From the IMG/VR virus record IMGVR_UViG_3300024319_000003, positions 62,001 through 126,000 of that record: a stretch of DNA of 64,000 bases. One strand, given 5' to 3'. Below, one piece after another: positions 40,220-51,404 of this stretch. Under the pieces are notes generated by a model, which was not told the origin of the DNA, ran no database searches, and worked only from the letters and a program-made list of their open reading frames with translations. How positions within the stretch are numbered: position 1 is the first letter of the stretch; the number at the start of each line of letters is the position of its first letter. Source of the stretch: a virus. Made by a program: the position numbers and the translations under genes.

Positions 40220-43200
40220 ATGCCAAACTGGAAAAAACTCATAGTTAGCGGGTCTGATGCTAACTTAAATTCGATTGTAGTCAACTCAACTGGTTCCTTT
40301 GGAACTCAAGTTAGGATAGGAACAGACACCTATACAGGAGGATCTTTAATAGCCTCTGAAGGGACAAACTCAAGAGTCGCAAGACTCGGTAATATAGAGG
40401 TTGTTAACAACGCTACCGGTGGAACCTGGACAGGGCAATCAATACACGCTGAAGGTTCAAACAGAACTCTTAGATTCACAGCAGGAGGAGCACTAAATAC
40501 CTCTGATACATCAGCATTTAGACTTAAAGCCTTTTTAAATCAAGCAAGAACTGTAAACTACACTGCATTAAATGTAAATGGAGGTTACAACCAAAATACA
40601 TTAGCTGCTGATTACACCTATATAAAGGTAGACGGAACTGTAAACCAAACAGGGACAAACCAATCAGGATCAATCACAGGTATTGATTATGACCCAGGTC
40701 TTACTAACGCTTTATCCGCAACCCATTATGCTTTTCGTGCTAGATCGGGAAATATTGTATTAGATTCTGGTAAAGTAGGTATAGGAACAACTACACCTAT
40801 AGATAAATTACATGTTGATGGTGGTGATATTAGAATTAGGGGTGCAAACGCAACTTCAGATTTAATTTTAGACCATAATAGCCAATATAGTGGTAGTAGA
40901 ATTAGAGGTATAAGAGATACAGGTCCCGATACTCAAGATTTTGGTAGTAGTGCATTACAATTTTTAACTAATGATAATAGCACTACGTCAGCGGAAGTTC
41001 AAATGACTTTAAGTTCTGAAGGTAAATTACAGATAGGATCTGGTTTTGCCCCAGAAAAACTAACAGTAGCAGGAAATATAAGCGGTAGCGGTAACCTATA
41101 CCTAGGAGGAGATAACTTTTACCTTGGAGGTAGTGAAACAAGAATTAGAACATATTCTAGTTACTTAGGATTTTTTGCATCTGGAGGATCTGCTAAAAAC
41201 ATTAAAGTAGGAGGATTAGGAGTTACCAATGACTTCTCAGATAGCTTCCCTACAAATGGAATATACTCAAAAGGAGATATAGTAACAAGCGGATCAGTTA
41301 CAATACATACAGTAGACAATGCAACATCTGATACAGATAAATTCTTAGTTTCAGATGCAGGTACTGTAAAATATAGATCAGGATCTCAAGTACTAGCTGA
41401 TATAGGAGGGATATCATCTGCTGATATATCTGATATGGTAACCAAAAGTACTAATCAGACAATATCTGGTATAAAAACATTTTCTAATCAAATAACACTA
41501 GACGACGGATCCGGGACAAGCCCAGCAATAAACTTCTTAAACGGTGATGATCATAAATTTACAGTAAGCGCCGGTGATAATAACCGTACACTAAATATAA
41601 CCCACGAAGGTAACGGCGGCAACGATATATCGATAGTTTCTACTCAGAATGATTATAGAGATGCTGTAATAAAGGTAGGAGGAACTTCTACTTACGGTAA
41701 AAATATACAACTATCAGGTTCTTTCACATTCCTACCACAATCCCAAACCGGTAGTATACGAACAACTTCAAACCAGCCATTAGAACTAGTACCTAACGGA
41801 ACAGGAACAGTAAATATAGGGTCTGCTGCTAATGGGACAATTCTATACCATTACTCTCAAGAAGACGATGGAGTACATACATATAGAACTCACGGAGCAC
41901 ATTACTCTTCAACATACACTACTGCTGCATCAGGTTCTAGATTCTTTCAAGACCTTACAAGTAACGGTAATATATATGCTCGTGGCTTTGCTGGAGTAAA
42001 TATAGGACAGGGGAGTAATAGTAATAGGTATGGACTTTGGGGTTACCCACACGGAGCAGGATCAGGTGATGGAAACCTTTACATGGCACCTAGAAATATA
42101 AATTCTTCAAACGGGTCATTTATAAAACTAGGACAAAGAGACTCAGACACAGCAGCAGACAAAGGAACAGTCGTAATAACAGCTGGAGATCCAACCTACC
42201 ATAGTATGACAGGTGATATAGTATTCAACTATAGTTCATCTAGAGTAATGAAATTAGAAGGAGATTCTGGATTCGTTGGTATGGGCGTTCAAGCACCTTT
42301 AGCACCTCTACACATATCAGGTGGTGCAGAATGGAGAACGCTTTACTTAGAAGCTCAAAACCCAGCTGTATACTTCAAAGATCAAGGAAATACAGAAGGG
42401 TACCATATTGGATTAAATAGTGACCATCTATATGTACTTAGAGATAGCGACGGTAACGGAGATTATAATAACATACTAGCCCACTTTAATTCAACTGAAT
42501 TTAAAGTATACGGAAATCAGACAGTAGCAGGAAACTTAACAGTGGATGGCACCGTAACAGCACAGGAATTCCACACTGAATTTGTATCTTCTAGTATAAT
42601 ATACGAATCAGGTTCAACTAAGTTTGGAGATACATCAGATGATAATCACGACTTTACAGGTAGTGTTGGAATTGATGGAGATGTAAGATTAAAAAATAGC
42701 GGTAAGATTTACCTTTGGAAAGATAATAGCAGTAATTATATAAATTATAATAACTGGATATCTTCCACAGGAGCAACACAAACTATTCAAAATACAGGTG
42801 CTGGCGGTATAACATTTAAGACTCTAACAAGTGCTAGAATGTTTATTTCTAGCTCAGGTAACGTCGGGATCGGAACGGATAGTCCTAGTGAAAAACTTCA
42901 TGTAGCTGGAAATATAAGTGCAAGTGGGGATATTAGAGCCGAAGGAGATTTAGAAGTAGGATATAATAACACCAATTACGACCAACGATTGGCACTAAAT
43001 AATGGTGCTAATAAAAATTATATTTACACATCCAATTCAGCATCAATACAAAATGCTCAATTAACAATTAAAGGAGGTAATTATACCCATGTAGTCAATT
43101 TTAAAGACAGTTACAATGGCGTTGGTCAAAACTTTGATGATTTAAACTACGCAACACTGTCAGGTGGGTATACTAATGATTCTAGATTAATACTATTTAA

Positions 43201-46200
43201 CTCTTCTTCCCAATTAACAACAACAATAAGTACAGCAACTTCATCACTTAACCATACAGATGTATATGGGAATATAAGACTTACTGGCACCACTGCTAAT
43301 ACTATAAACTCTATAGTAAATTTAACATTAAATGCAGACAGTGATTCAAACAGTGGAGACGGGTATAGAAATATAATATTTAAAAATAGAGGAACAGAGA
43401 CAGCTAGAATAGATCAAGATGGTCAATTAGGACTAGGAACAGATAGCCCAGAAGCTAAGTTAGAAATTGTAGATACTACACCTACATTAATACTAAGAGA
43501 TAAACGTAACTTAAATGTTGGAGAATGGGACGATGTAACAGTAAGTAGAATACAGTTCAGCACATCAGATACTACATCACCAGGAGCAAGAGCTTTAACA
43601 GAGATTGAAACATACAGTGGGACTGGAGCAGCATCAGGCCCTGAAGGAGAACTGAGATTTAAGACTTCTGAAAATACTGATGCAACTCCTCAAACTAGAA
43701 TGACTATTTCTGCAGAAGGTTATGTAGGTATAGGTACTACTTCCCCTTACACAGGTCTTACAGTAGCCGGAAATATAACTACCTCTGCTAACTCGTACAT
43801 TATATCAACAAGGAAAATATCTGCTAGAGATGGAAACGGACTTGAGGTTGTAAATGATGGAGGAGAGGGTATTAGCGTAAATGATAATAACAGTATAACA
43901 CTTACAGACTACGGATCAGGTACGCACACAGGCACATTAGCAAAATCATTAGGAGTTGATTCTTCAGGTAAGGTTATAGAGGTAGTACCTACTGCTGCCG
44001 GTATAGACGGATCAGGTATATCTCAATCACTAGCAATATGGTCAGATACAGATACTGTAACGGCAACTAGTAACCTTAAGTACTTTAGTAACAAGGTAAG
44101 ACTTAGTAATGCCGGATACGATACATTAGAATTAATAAGCTCGGTAGCAGAACATAGTTCCATGAAATTCCTTTCTGGCTCTGTAGGCTTAGGTAGAATT
44201 GGATGGCACAACTCAGGATACCATTTCCCAGGATCAAATTCACAAGCGTTGATGCTATTGGGTAACAAAGGTATTAACTTCGGTATACCGTCAACAGGGT
44301 CTATTTCAATAATGTCAGGATCAGCTGATGTTATTATGGCATTAAGCTCTAGTGTAGGAATAGGAAAAACACCTAGCCATAAATTAGATGTTAACGGCAT
44401 AATAAGATCAGGAGATACATCTACAACATCAAACTATGTTTTAGTTGAAGGTGCAGCAGATAATGATACATACAAAGTATTTCATGGTAAACGTAAGTAC
44501 CCAAGAATAGATCTTACAGATACTTACAGCGGAGTACATAACACCTTCCAGATTTGGAACCTAGGTAATCAATTAAGGTTCGGACAATCAGCAGGAGGAT
44601 CAAATACTGCCGCTTTCTTTATTAACGGAAGTGGAGCAGCACCCGTTACATTTAATACATCTGTAGGGATAGGTCATCACAGTTTAACTGGCACAAGCTA
44701 CAAACTACACCTATCATCTTCTACTGCTAATCATATAAGATTAGAAAGAGAGAACCACGATTCATATAGAATAGCATTATCTCATAGCGCAGGTTTAGGT
44801 TTCTATAACTTAACTGATAGTAGAGATGAATTAAGATTTAGAGGAAATGGAGATGTACTAATACCTAGTGGAGCATTAGGAATTGGCACTACCACACCAA
44901 CACATAAATTACATATAATAGACGGATCAGACAGCTTTAAATATGGGGCAGATATAGGTAACGGTTTTGACGGAATAAAACTTACCGGAGGAGCTCCAGG
45001 AATAGAGTTTGTAGGAAACGGAGATGATTTTATAATAGGTAAAATAACTGCAGGTCTAGCATTTTTTAATAGCACTGATTCTAACTATAAAATGATTCTT
45101 GATGATGATGGTAATCTTGGTATTGGTACAGGAACATCTGCTATTTCTGAAAAACTAGAAGTTACCGGTAACGTTAAAGCAACTAGGGTAATATCAGATA
45201 CTATAAGAGATACTAATAATAATGGACACCTGGTTACTACTGTTACGAATGCTTCTAACACTACAACAATTGTAGGTAATGTAGCTACAGCAAACACATT
45301 AACTTTAGGTGTAAAAGACTCAGGTATTGTAACTACACAAGGAAGCGTAGGTATTGGAATAAGTACACCAACTTCACCACTACATATATACAAAGAATCA
45401 AACACTTCAACAAGTTCTACCGGTACAACTTTACTAAATTTAGAGAATAATGTAGGATCCGATTTACAGCAACAAAAGAGTTTTATTGACTTTATCTTAA
45501 GAGATGCTAATGACAATGAAACACCACAAGTAAGAATTGGAGCAGAAGTAGGAAGAAACGCCAATGCTGATAGTCAAGAAAAAGAAGGCTCTGGTGCTTT
45601 TGTAGTATATACAAACAACGCCGCCACAGTCAGTGGTTCAACACCTACTACACTTGCTGAAAAATTTAGAGTAGACTACCAAGGTAATGTAGGTATAGGG
45701 ACAACAACTCCAGATAGTTTATTACAGTTGTATAAAGCAACAGGTAATACGACATTAAAAATTACATCAAATACTGATAACGCTTTTCTTTACATTGACT
45801 CTAATCAAGACGGAGCCGGAGGAGAAGAAAGTGGTATAATTCTTGCAGACAATGGTACTGCAAAATGGGAACTATTTAAAACAAGTGGTAACGATTATTC
45901 AATACATGATTATACACGTGGTGCTTCTTCATTTAAGATACAAGATAATGGAAATATGTTCCTTATGGCCAACGGAGGAAATGTTGGTATAGGAACAGAA
46001 ACATTAAGCACTGTTGGAGGTACTGCTAAACTAACTATAAGTGCTGGAAACAGTCCTGTTTCAATAGTTAACGGTACCAATGATGGAATGTACCTTAGAA
46101 GATTTGACGATCAAGATGGGCATTATCAATTACAAACAACCGTAGGTAGTGGTAATTCAGGAACATTATCATTACAGACTTACGGAGGAGATTTAGGAGT

Positions 46201-47005
46201 TGGAACAAGAACACCATCTAGTAAATTTCAAATATCTGGAGGTAATACAAGCACCGCAGCAGATGCATTATTCTCGATTCAAAAGAACGAAGAGGGTTAT
46301 GGTTTATTTGCTGGTATTTTAGGATCCGGAAACTCATGGCTTCAATCTTCTACAAAAACACAATCTGCATACTATGGATTAACATTACAACCTAATGGAG
46401 GAAATGTAGGAGTTGGAACTACTTTAACCCCTCAAAAATTAACAGTTCAAGGAAACATTCAATTAAACCATACATCTGGAAACTCTCAGTCAAGCTACGA
46501 TTTACGATTTAACGCAACTAATTCATCTGGACAGAGTCAAATAAAAGCAGCAATGTATGCTGCACCATATGGTAATAATACTAACGGAGGAAACTTTGTA
46601 CTAAAAACAGCAAATACAGGTAATACGTTAATTGAAAGATTTAGTATCAATGCTCTTGGAGCAGCAAGATTTAACCAGTACGGATCAGGAACACATACAG
46701 GAACAGCTACTAAAACTCTTCAAGTTGATACTAACGGAAATGTAGTAGAAAGTAATATAGTAAAATTTGCACCAAAAGTTGAGTATTCCGCATTAGCTGC
46801 TGATTTAGCAGAAAACGCCGTTGTAACATTACCAAACTCGCTAACATACACAATATCATCAGGAGGATATGAATACCTAGAAATCTTCTTAGATGGAATT
46901 AGACTAAATAGAACAATAGACTTTGAAGAAGTAACAACAACTACTATCAGAGTATTGATGAATATCCCACAAGGATCAGTTTTAACTTATAAATCTTTAT
47001 CATAA
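40220..47005 (+). CDS. Giant tail fibre with GIGTTSP repeats (2261 aa)
   Basis: The largest gene here. It opens with MPNWKKLIVSGSDA. About fifteen copies of a G-x-[VL]-G-[IVM]-G-x-x-x-P-x-x-KL-x-[VI] repeat are spread through the chain, each likely one beta-turn unit of a trimeric shaft. A block TAQEFHTEFVSSSIIYESG (near residue 786) is shared with the fibre at 51405. A YGSGTHTGT block occurs twice (near 1233 and 2154). The C-terminal 80 residues form a separate domain without an intramolecular chaperone motif. The gene is preceded by a terminator and a late box and coupled to a small coiled-coil gene. Confidence 0.8.
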   Translation: MPNWKKLIVSGSDANLNSIVVNSTGSFGTQVRIGTDTYTGGSLIASEGTNSRVARLGNIEVVNNATGGTWTGQSIHAEGSNRTLRFTAGGALNTSDTSAFRLKAFLNQARTVNYTALNVNGGYNQNTLAADYTYIKVDGTVNQTGTNQSGSITGIDYDPGLTNALSATHYAFRARSGNIVLDSGKVGIGTTTPIDKLHVDGGDIRIRGANATSDLILDHNSQYSGSRIRGIRDTGPDTQDFGSSALQFLTNDNSTTSAEVQMTLSSEGKLQIGSGFAPEKLTVAGNISGSGNLYLGGDNFYLGGSETRIRTYSSYLGFFASGGSAKNIKVGGLGVTNDFSDSFPTNGIYSKGDIVTSGSVTIHTVDNATSDTDKFLVSDAGTVKYRSGSQVLADIGGISSADISDMVTKSTNQTISGIKTFSNQITLDDGSGTSPAINFLNGDDHKFTVSAGDNNRTLNITHEGNGGNDISIVSTQNDYRDAVIKVGGTSTYGKNIQLSGSFTFLPQSQTGSIRTTSNQPLELVPNGTGTVNIGSAANGTILYHYSQEDDGVHTYRTHGAHYSSTYTTAASGSRFFQDLTSNGNIYARGFAGVNIGQGSNSNRYGLWGYPHGAGSGDGNLYMAPRNINSSNGSFIKLGQRDSDTAADKGTVVITAGDPTYHSMTGDIVFNYSSSRVMKLEGDSGFVGMGVQAPLAPLHISGGAEWRTLYLEAQNPAVYFKDQGNTEGYHIGLNSDHLYVLRDSDGNGDYNNILAHFNSTEFKVYGNQTVAGNLTVDGTVTAQEFHTEFVSSSIIYESGSTKFGDTSDDNHDFTGSVGIDGDVRLKNSGKIYLWKDNSSNYINYNNWISSTGATQTIQNTGAGGITFKTLTSARMFISSSGNVGIGTDSPSEKLHVAGNISASGDIRAEGDLEVGYNNTNYDQRLALNNGANKNYIYTSNSASIQNAQLTIKGGNYTHVVNFKDSYNGVGQNFDDLNYATLSGGYTNDSRLILFNSSSQLTTTISTATSSLNHTDVYGNIRLTGTTANTINSIVNLTLNADSDSNSGDGYRNIIFKNRGTETARIDQDGQLGLGTDSPEAKLEIVDTTPTLILRDKRNLNVGEWDDVTVSRIQFSTSDTTSPGARALTEIETYSGTGAASGPEGELRFKTSENTDATPQTRMTISAEGYVGIGTTSPYTGLTVAGNITTSANSYIISTRKISARDGNGLEVVNDGGEGISVNDNNSITLTDYGSGTHTGTLAKSLGVDSSGKVIEVVPTAAGIDGSGISQSLAIWSDTDTVTATSNLKYFSNKVRLSNAGYDTLELISSVAEHSSMKFLSGSVGLGRIGWHNSGYHFPGSNSQALMLLGNKGINFGIPSTGSISIMSGSADVIMALSSSVGIGKTPSHKLDVNGIIRSGDTSTTSNYVLVEGAADNDTYKVFHGKRKYPRIDLTDTYSGVHNTFQIWNLGNQLRFGQSAGGSNTAAFFINGSGAAPVTFNTSVGIGHHSLTGTSYKLHLSSSTANHIRLERENHDSYRIALSHSAGLGFYNLTDSRDELRFRGNGDVLIPSGALGIGTTTPTHKLHIIDGSDSFKYGADIGNGFDGIKLTGGAPGIEFVGNGDDFIIGKITAGLAFFNSTDSNYKMILDDDGNLGIGTGTSAISEKLEVTGNVKATRVISDTIRDTNNNGHLVTTVTNASNTTTIVGNVATANTLTLGVKDSGIVTTQGSVGIGISTPTSPLHIYKESNTSTSSTGTTLLNLENNVGSDLQQQKSFIDFILRDANDNETPQVRIGAEVGRNANADSQEKEGSGAFVVYTNNAATVSGSTPTTLAEKFRVDYQGNVGIGTTTPDSLLQLYKATGNTTLKITSNTDNAFLYIDSNQDGAGGEESGIILADNGTAKWELFKTSGNDYSIHDYTRGASSFKIQDNGNMFLMANGGNVGIGTETLSTVGGTAKLTISAGNSPVSIVNGTNDGMYLRRFDDQDGHYQLQTTVGSGNSGTLSLQTYGGDLGVGTRTPSSKFQISGGNTSTAADALFSIQKNEEGYGLFAGILGSGNSWLQSSTKTQSAYYGLTLQPNGGNVGVGTTLTPQKLTVQGNIQLNHTSGNSQSSYDLRFNATNSSGQSQIKAAMYAAPYGNNTNGGNFVLKTANTGNTLIERFSINALGAARFNQYGSGTHTGTATKTLQVDTNGNVVESNIVKFAPKVEYSALAADLAENAVVTLPNSLTYTISSGGYEYLEIFLDGIRLNRTIDFEEVTTTTIRVLMNIPQGSVLTYKSLS

Positions 47006-47283
47006 TGATTAAATATATCTCAGAAAAACAACAAGCACTTCAAATTATAATGGATAACTACAGTAGCTATACCATTGATTCAGTTAATAAGAACGTAACA
47101 CTTAATGTAACAATAGCTTATGATATAGGTGATATAGAAGAAAAAATAACTATGATAGAGACGGAATTAAATATACTAGAAGGTGAAGTCGAAAGGGAAA
47201 ACGAGGAACTAAGTATTAATCAAATCCAAGATTTAAATGACTCTTTAGAGCTTTTAAAAAACCTGTTAATAAAATTAAACTAA
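47005..47283 (+). CDS. Small coiled-coil protein after the long fibre (92 aa)
   Basis: Starts on the last base of the fibre stop. The second half is a Glu/Leu/Asn-rich heptad stretch (EEKITMIETELNILEGEVER and onward), a clear coiled-coil candidate. Coupling to the fibre gene suggests a fibre assembly chaperone or accessory subunit, as T4 gp38 and gp57A serve fibres, but there is no sequence match to these. Confidence 0.5.
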   Translation: MIKYISEKQQALQIIMDNYSSYTIDSVNKNVTLNVTIAYDIGDIEEKITMIETELNILEGEVERENEELSINQIQDLNDSLELLKNLLIKLN

Positions 47284-47292
47284 GTAAACTTA

Positions 47293-50200
47293 ATGGCAAC
47301 AATACTTACAGTAAAAAACGCTGGAATAAAACACTGGGATGATCCTACTGCTTGGGTAGGAGGAGTTGTACCCGGCAAAACCGATAGAGCGTATATAGAG
47401 TCCAGTTTTACCCAAATTAATTTTGGAAACGGATATCTCCCATGGGAAGGTACCAAGTCGGAAATAAGAGTAGATACAACCTCAGGATTCCCGGCTACTT
47501 CTGGTTCATTTTATACGTACACTTATTTATCTCAAAACATAATTAAAGTAGATTATGATACAATTAATGGAGATGACTACTTTAACTCATGCTCTATAGA
47601 CCACAGCTTTAGAGAATGGTCTACTTCTGAATCAGGAAGTGTTGACGACGATAAAGCATATGGCTACTTAAAAAATGATGCCCCAGTATTTAGAATGGAC
47701 CATACACATATTTATGTTTCTGGTTCCAGTACCTGGCATGTAGGTAGAGTTTATCTTAGAGACCACGCAAAATTTACCGTAAAAGATACTGCAACTTTAG
47801 CATTAGATTCTGATCCAGAAGATGCTTTTGTAGGAATAGCAGATGCATGTTTTGAAATGTTTGATCAATCAAATGCTATATTAACAGGTTCAACAGAAAG
47901 AAACAGTAGTTTAATACACTTAGAAGACGACGTATACTGCTCAATTAATATATCAGGATCTTCGGACCTTAGAACAAGAACTACAGTTTCTACATCAGTT
48001 AATACAGGAAGCGGAATTATACCAGTAGCAAACGGAAGTAATTTTGAACCAGGAGATTATATATCAATATACGGCAAACATGATGTAGAAGTTCAAGGCA
48101 CACACGGTATTAACACCAACTCAGATTATGAACCATACTACTACACTACAACAGGATCAATTTACCCGTACTTTCATAATAACGTAGTCAAAGATGAAGA
48201 CGAAACTTTTGAAGTTTGTGCAGTAAATGGAAATAATTTAATAGTTAAAAAGAAGTTTACTCCCGTAGGAACTGTAACACATACTCAAGGAGCAATTACA
48301 AGAAGAGTTTATCAAAAAGACCACGGTAGATCAAAAAGTAGATTTACAGGAAATAAAACATCAATAAGTGTAAGATCTGAAAATAACCAATACAAAGCAG
48401 GTGATAGGGTAGCTATTGGCAATAGTGTATACACGGTACTAGAGGTAGCAGATAAATTAATACCATTTAAAACAGTAGACTTTGTAAATGGTGATAATCT
48501 AGACGATTTCTGGGTTGATGAATTTATTGGTTCAGGATCTACTAACGAAATAAAATGCAACTCAGGATTTATAACAGGTTCTACAGGGCTTCAGATGTCT
48601 GGAAGTTTAGTAGGCACAAGTAACTATTATAAATCACTTTTCATGAAAGATATGAAATTGAGAGACTTAAAAGTTACATTAACATGTAGTCAAGTCGACG
48701 ACAGTGGAAATTGGAATGGTGATAGGATGGCAGGAGTAAGTATTTGTGAGGAGCCCTACAATAGGGATAGAGTACTTTCATTCTATAATAGATACACTTA
48801 CGCAAAAGCATCTTATATAGGGATATACTCAGATGATGTTTACTATGGATCTAGAGTAGATCACTGGTCTAGATTAGACGGAGACGATTTAATTAATACC
48901 CCTAATATTAGTAGCGGTATGAGAGAAGGAGAAGTAACTGTAGAGATAAATGCTTTACGTGAGAATGTAGACTTTACATACCAAGGTCAATATTTAAACT
49001 CATCTGTAATTAATAGAAAAGCAGGCTCAGTAGCAATACACCTACGAAGAGAAGGCTCCAGTATAAAAAAACTAATTGTTGAAGAATATGTTCAAGAGCT
49101 GGTATTAGATACAACAGATTCTATAAGTGTAGGCTCTAAAGTACATCTAACAGGAACTGAGGTACTTCACCCAAGTGGGCAAGAAGTAGTAAAAATAGCA
49201 TCAACGATAACAGATATGAGAGGGTATGAAAATATCCCATCTAAATTTGCTAAAGGAAAAGACTTAACAGATTGTGTTGTCCCGGTACTCTGGTCTAATA
49301 ACGGTAACCAAAATAGATATAGAACTAGTAGCACATCTTCGGATAGAGCTAGACTAGACAGTTTATTTTCAGACCTTAACCACTATGATTATTACTTAAG
49401 ACTAGACTCATCAAACCAGTCTTTTATAGATCTGAACCTAGGGAAAGAAGTGGATATAGACGCTGTTGGTTTAGCACATTTCTATAATCTACCAAGTCAC
49501 TATCCTGCTACATATCCCAAAGGTGTTGGAATAGAATACTCAACAGATGGACATACCTGGAGTGTAGCAAGAGCACAGGCAGACGATACAAGATTAAGTA
49601 ACCAAGGAGCAGACTACCGAATATATCAATTTTCAGAAATAACTGCAAGATTTTTAAGAATTAGACTTAATGGAGCAAGTAATACCTCTAATAATAGGAT
49701 TGTTGCTATGGGGTTCTATAAATTTGATGGAAGAGGAAGCAGTATAGAACTAAACAATACATCAGATTTAGCAGTTGGGGATACTATTACATTTATGAAT
49801 CCGCAAGGAATAAGAGCTGGAGGATACATAGCATCACATCATAGAAATAATTACCGATCAGCAGTTCTTGCAGGTACGAAAACCGCAAGTGATTACCCGG
49901 GAGGAATTACATTACACTACACCATCACAGCTAAAACAGGAAATGTTATTACATTAGATAGGCTTATAGAGGGGTATGAAATACATCCTGATACCTTAGT
50001 AGTAAAATTAGATAGAGGGATAACAGTAAAAAGTCAAGCAGGCATAAGCAACTGTATACCTTTTGGAGGATTTTACTCTGATAGTACTAGTAACCCCTGC
50101 TATATTAATATTGAAAATGCTTCATTCTTATCCCTAGGTTCAAATTCTAGAGAGAGAATGTATTTTTACAGACACCCTTACGTAGGTAAGTATAATGTTT

Positions 50201-51402
50201 CTAACAATGCTTTCCACTACATAGAACCAGGCTCACCATACTTCAACAACTCAGGGATGGTTCGTAAAAATAACGCATGGATAAACGCTAGTTCTTTTAG
50301 TAATAGAGGTTCTAGAATGCACAGTGACCATAAAACACATGGTGAAATTTCCACTAGTTATAATTACCAATTTAAAAACGTACACGCAACAAGTGATTAC
50401 TATTCAGGTAATATAATTGATGCAGGAAGGTATATGTACATTAATAGCCACTCAACACCGTATGAAGGAGGTAGCAATAGGTTAACTATAAGAAATAACT
50501 ATTTTACATTTCAAGATTATGTAAATTTCCAATTAGGAGCTGATCACGGTAGAGAAACAGCACCTAAGAATAATACAAATATATACGATAATGTTGAAAG
50601 GCAAGGATCAGGGTATAGAAGAACATACAATGACCACTACGGTGTACATTCTAATCCAAATAATAGAATAGAAAGTACTAAATACTACCCCTTTACTTAC
50701 CCAAATGGATTTAGATGGTATTCAGAAGCAAATATACTGGACTACCAATCTATGGGTACCGATTATCATGAGATGAGCCCAATTATAGGTAAGGATTACG
50801 TTTCTAATAGAAACCTTCTGGTAGACAACGGAAGAAGACTTATTATACAGAATAAAGACAAAAAGAACCAGTATGACATGGTTAACATATCTCTAAACAG
50901 AGCAGCACCAATGATAATGTCAGCTAACTTTTCAGTATATGAGGAACAAGAAATCAGGGTACAGCAAAAAATGACATATAAAACACCATTTGGACAGTAC
51001 TATGATAATTACTTAGGTTCAACAACAAGTACTAATAAAGATATAAAAGGAGTACTGCTGTATCAAGATAGAACAGTAACTATACAAGCAGCCCCGATAT
51101 CATTAACTTTTACTGATTTTACCTTCGATTATTCATTTACAGCCAAACCAGGTAACTATTTATATATGTTATTAAATAGAAATAGAGCATATTGCCAAAC
51201 ACTATTTACTTTCAAAGATATGAGCTTTAACGTAACAGGTACTATACCAAACAAGGTTTTTATATCTCAGAATCTATTTAAAGAACACAAAGTATTGCGT
51301 AGACCAGATAAAATAGCATTAGCAGATTATTCAGGTAAACAGAAAGTACCTAAAAAACTAGGTTCAAGAACAACAGTTAAATTAAGAAAATTTAAGTTTT
51401 AA
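47293..51402 (+). CDS. Adsorption protein with G8-like start and discoidin-like domain (1369 aa)
   Basis: Residues 14-36 (HWDDPTAWVGGVVPGKTDRA and following) match the start of G8-type beta-domains. The region to about 380 is beta-helix-like. A discoidin (F5/8 type C) domain at about 705-815 has DLNLGKEVDIDAVGLAHFYN, GVGIEYSTDGHTW and FSEITARFLRIRLNG. A right-handed beta-helix candidate with many Asn and aromatic residues follows (about 960-1250). Such parts bind or cut surface glycans; no catalytic residues can be named. It lies between two GIGTTSP fibres, which supports a tailspike or receptor-binding role. Confidence 0.65.
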   Translation: MATILTVKNAGIKHWDDPTAWVGGVVPGKTDRAYIESSFTQINFGNGYLPWEGTKSEIRVDTTSGFPATSGSFYTYTYLSQNIIKVDYDTINGDDYFNSCSIDHSFREWSTSESGSVDDDKAYGYLKNDAPVFRMDHTHIYVSGSSTWHVGRVYLRDHAKFTVKDTATLALDSDPEDAFVGIADACFEMFDQSNAILTGSTERNSSLIHLEDDVYCSINISGSSDLRTRTTVSTSVNTGSGIIPVANGSNFEPGDYISIYGKHDVEVQGTHGINTNSDYEPYYYTTTGSIYPYFHNNVVKDEDETFEVCAVNGNNLIVKKKFTPVGTVTHTQGAITRRVYQKDHGRSKSRFTGNKTSISVRSENNQYKAGDRVAIGNSVYTVLEVADKLIPFKTVDFVNGDNLDDFWVDEFIGSGSTNEIKCNSGFITGSTGLQMSGSLVGTSNYYKSLFMKDMKLRDLKVTLTCSQVDDSGNWNGDRMAGVSICEEPYNRDRVLSFYNRYTYAKASYIGIYSDDVYYGSRVDHWSRLDGDDLINTPNISSGMREGEVTVEINALRENVDFTYQGQYLNSSVINRKAGSVAIHLRREGSSIKKLIVEEYVQELVLDTTDSISVGSKVHLTGTEVLHPSGQEVVKIASTITDMRGYENIPSKFAKGKDLTDCVVPVLWSNNGNQNRYRTSSTSSDRARLDSLFSDLNHYDYYLRLDSSNQSFIDLNLGKEVDIDAVGLAHFYNLPSHYPATYPKGVGIEYSTDGHTWSVARAQADDTRLSNQGADYRIYQFSEITARFLRIRLNGASNTSNNRIVAMGFYKFDGRGSSIELNNTSDLAVGDTITFMNPQGIRAGGYIASHHRNNYRSAVLAGTKTASDYPGGITLHYTITAKTGNVITLDRLIEGYEIHPDTLVVKLDRGITVKSQAGISNCIPFGGFYSDSTSNPCYINIENASFLSLGSNSRERMYFYRHPYVGKYNVSNNAFHYIEPGSPYFNNSGMVRKNNAWINASSFSNRGSRMHSDHKTHGEISTSYNYQFKNVHATSDYYSGNIIDAGRYMYINSHSTPYEGGSNRLTIRNNYFTFQDYVNFQLGADHGRETAPKNNTNIYDNVERQGSGYRRTYNDHYGVHSNPNNRIESTKYYPFTYPNGFRWYSEANILDYQSMGTDYHEMSPIIGKDYVSNRNLLVDNGRRLIIQNKDKKNQYDMVNISLNRAAPMIMSANFSVYEEQEIRVQQKMTYKTPFGQYYDNYLGSTTSTNKDIKGVLLYQDRTVTIQAAPISLTFTDFTFDYSFTAKPGNYLYMLLNRNRAYCQTLFTFKDMSFNVTGTIPNKVFISQNLFKEHKVLRRPDKIALADYSGKQKVPKKLGSRTTVKLRKFKF

Positions 51403-51404
51403 AT

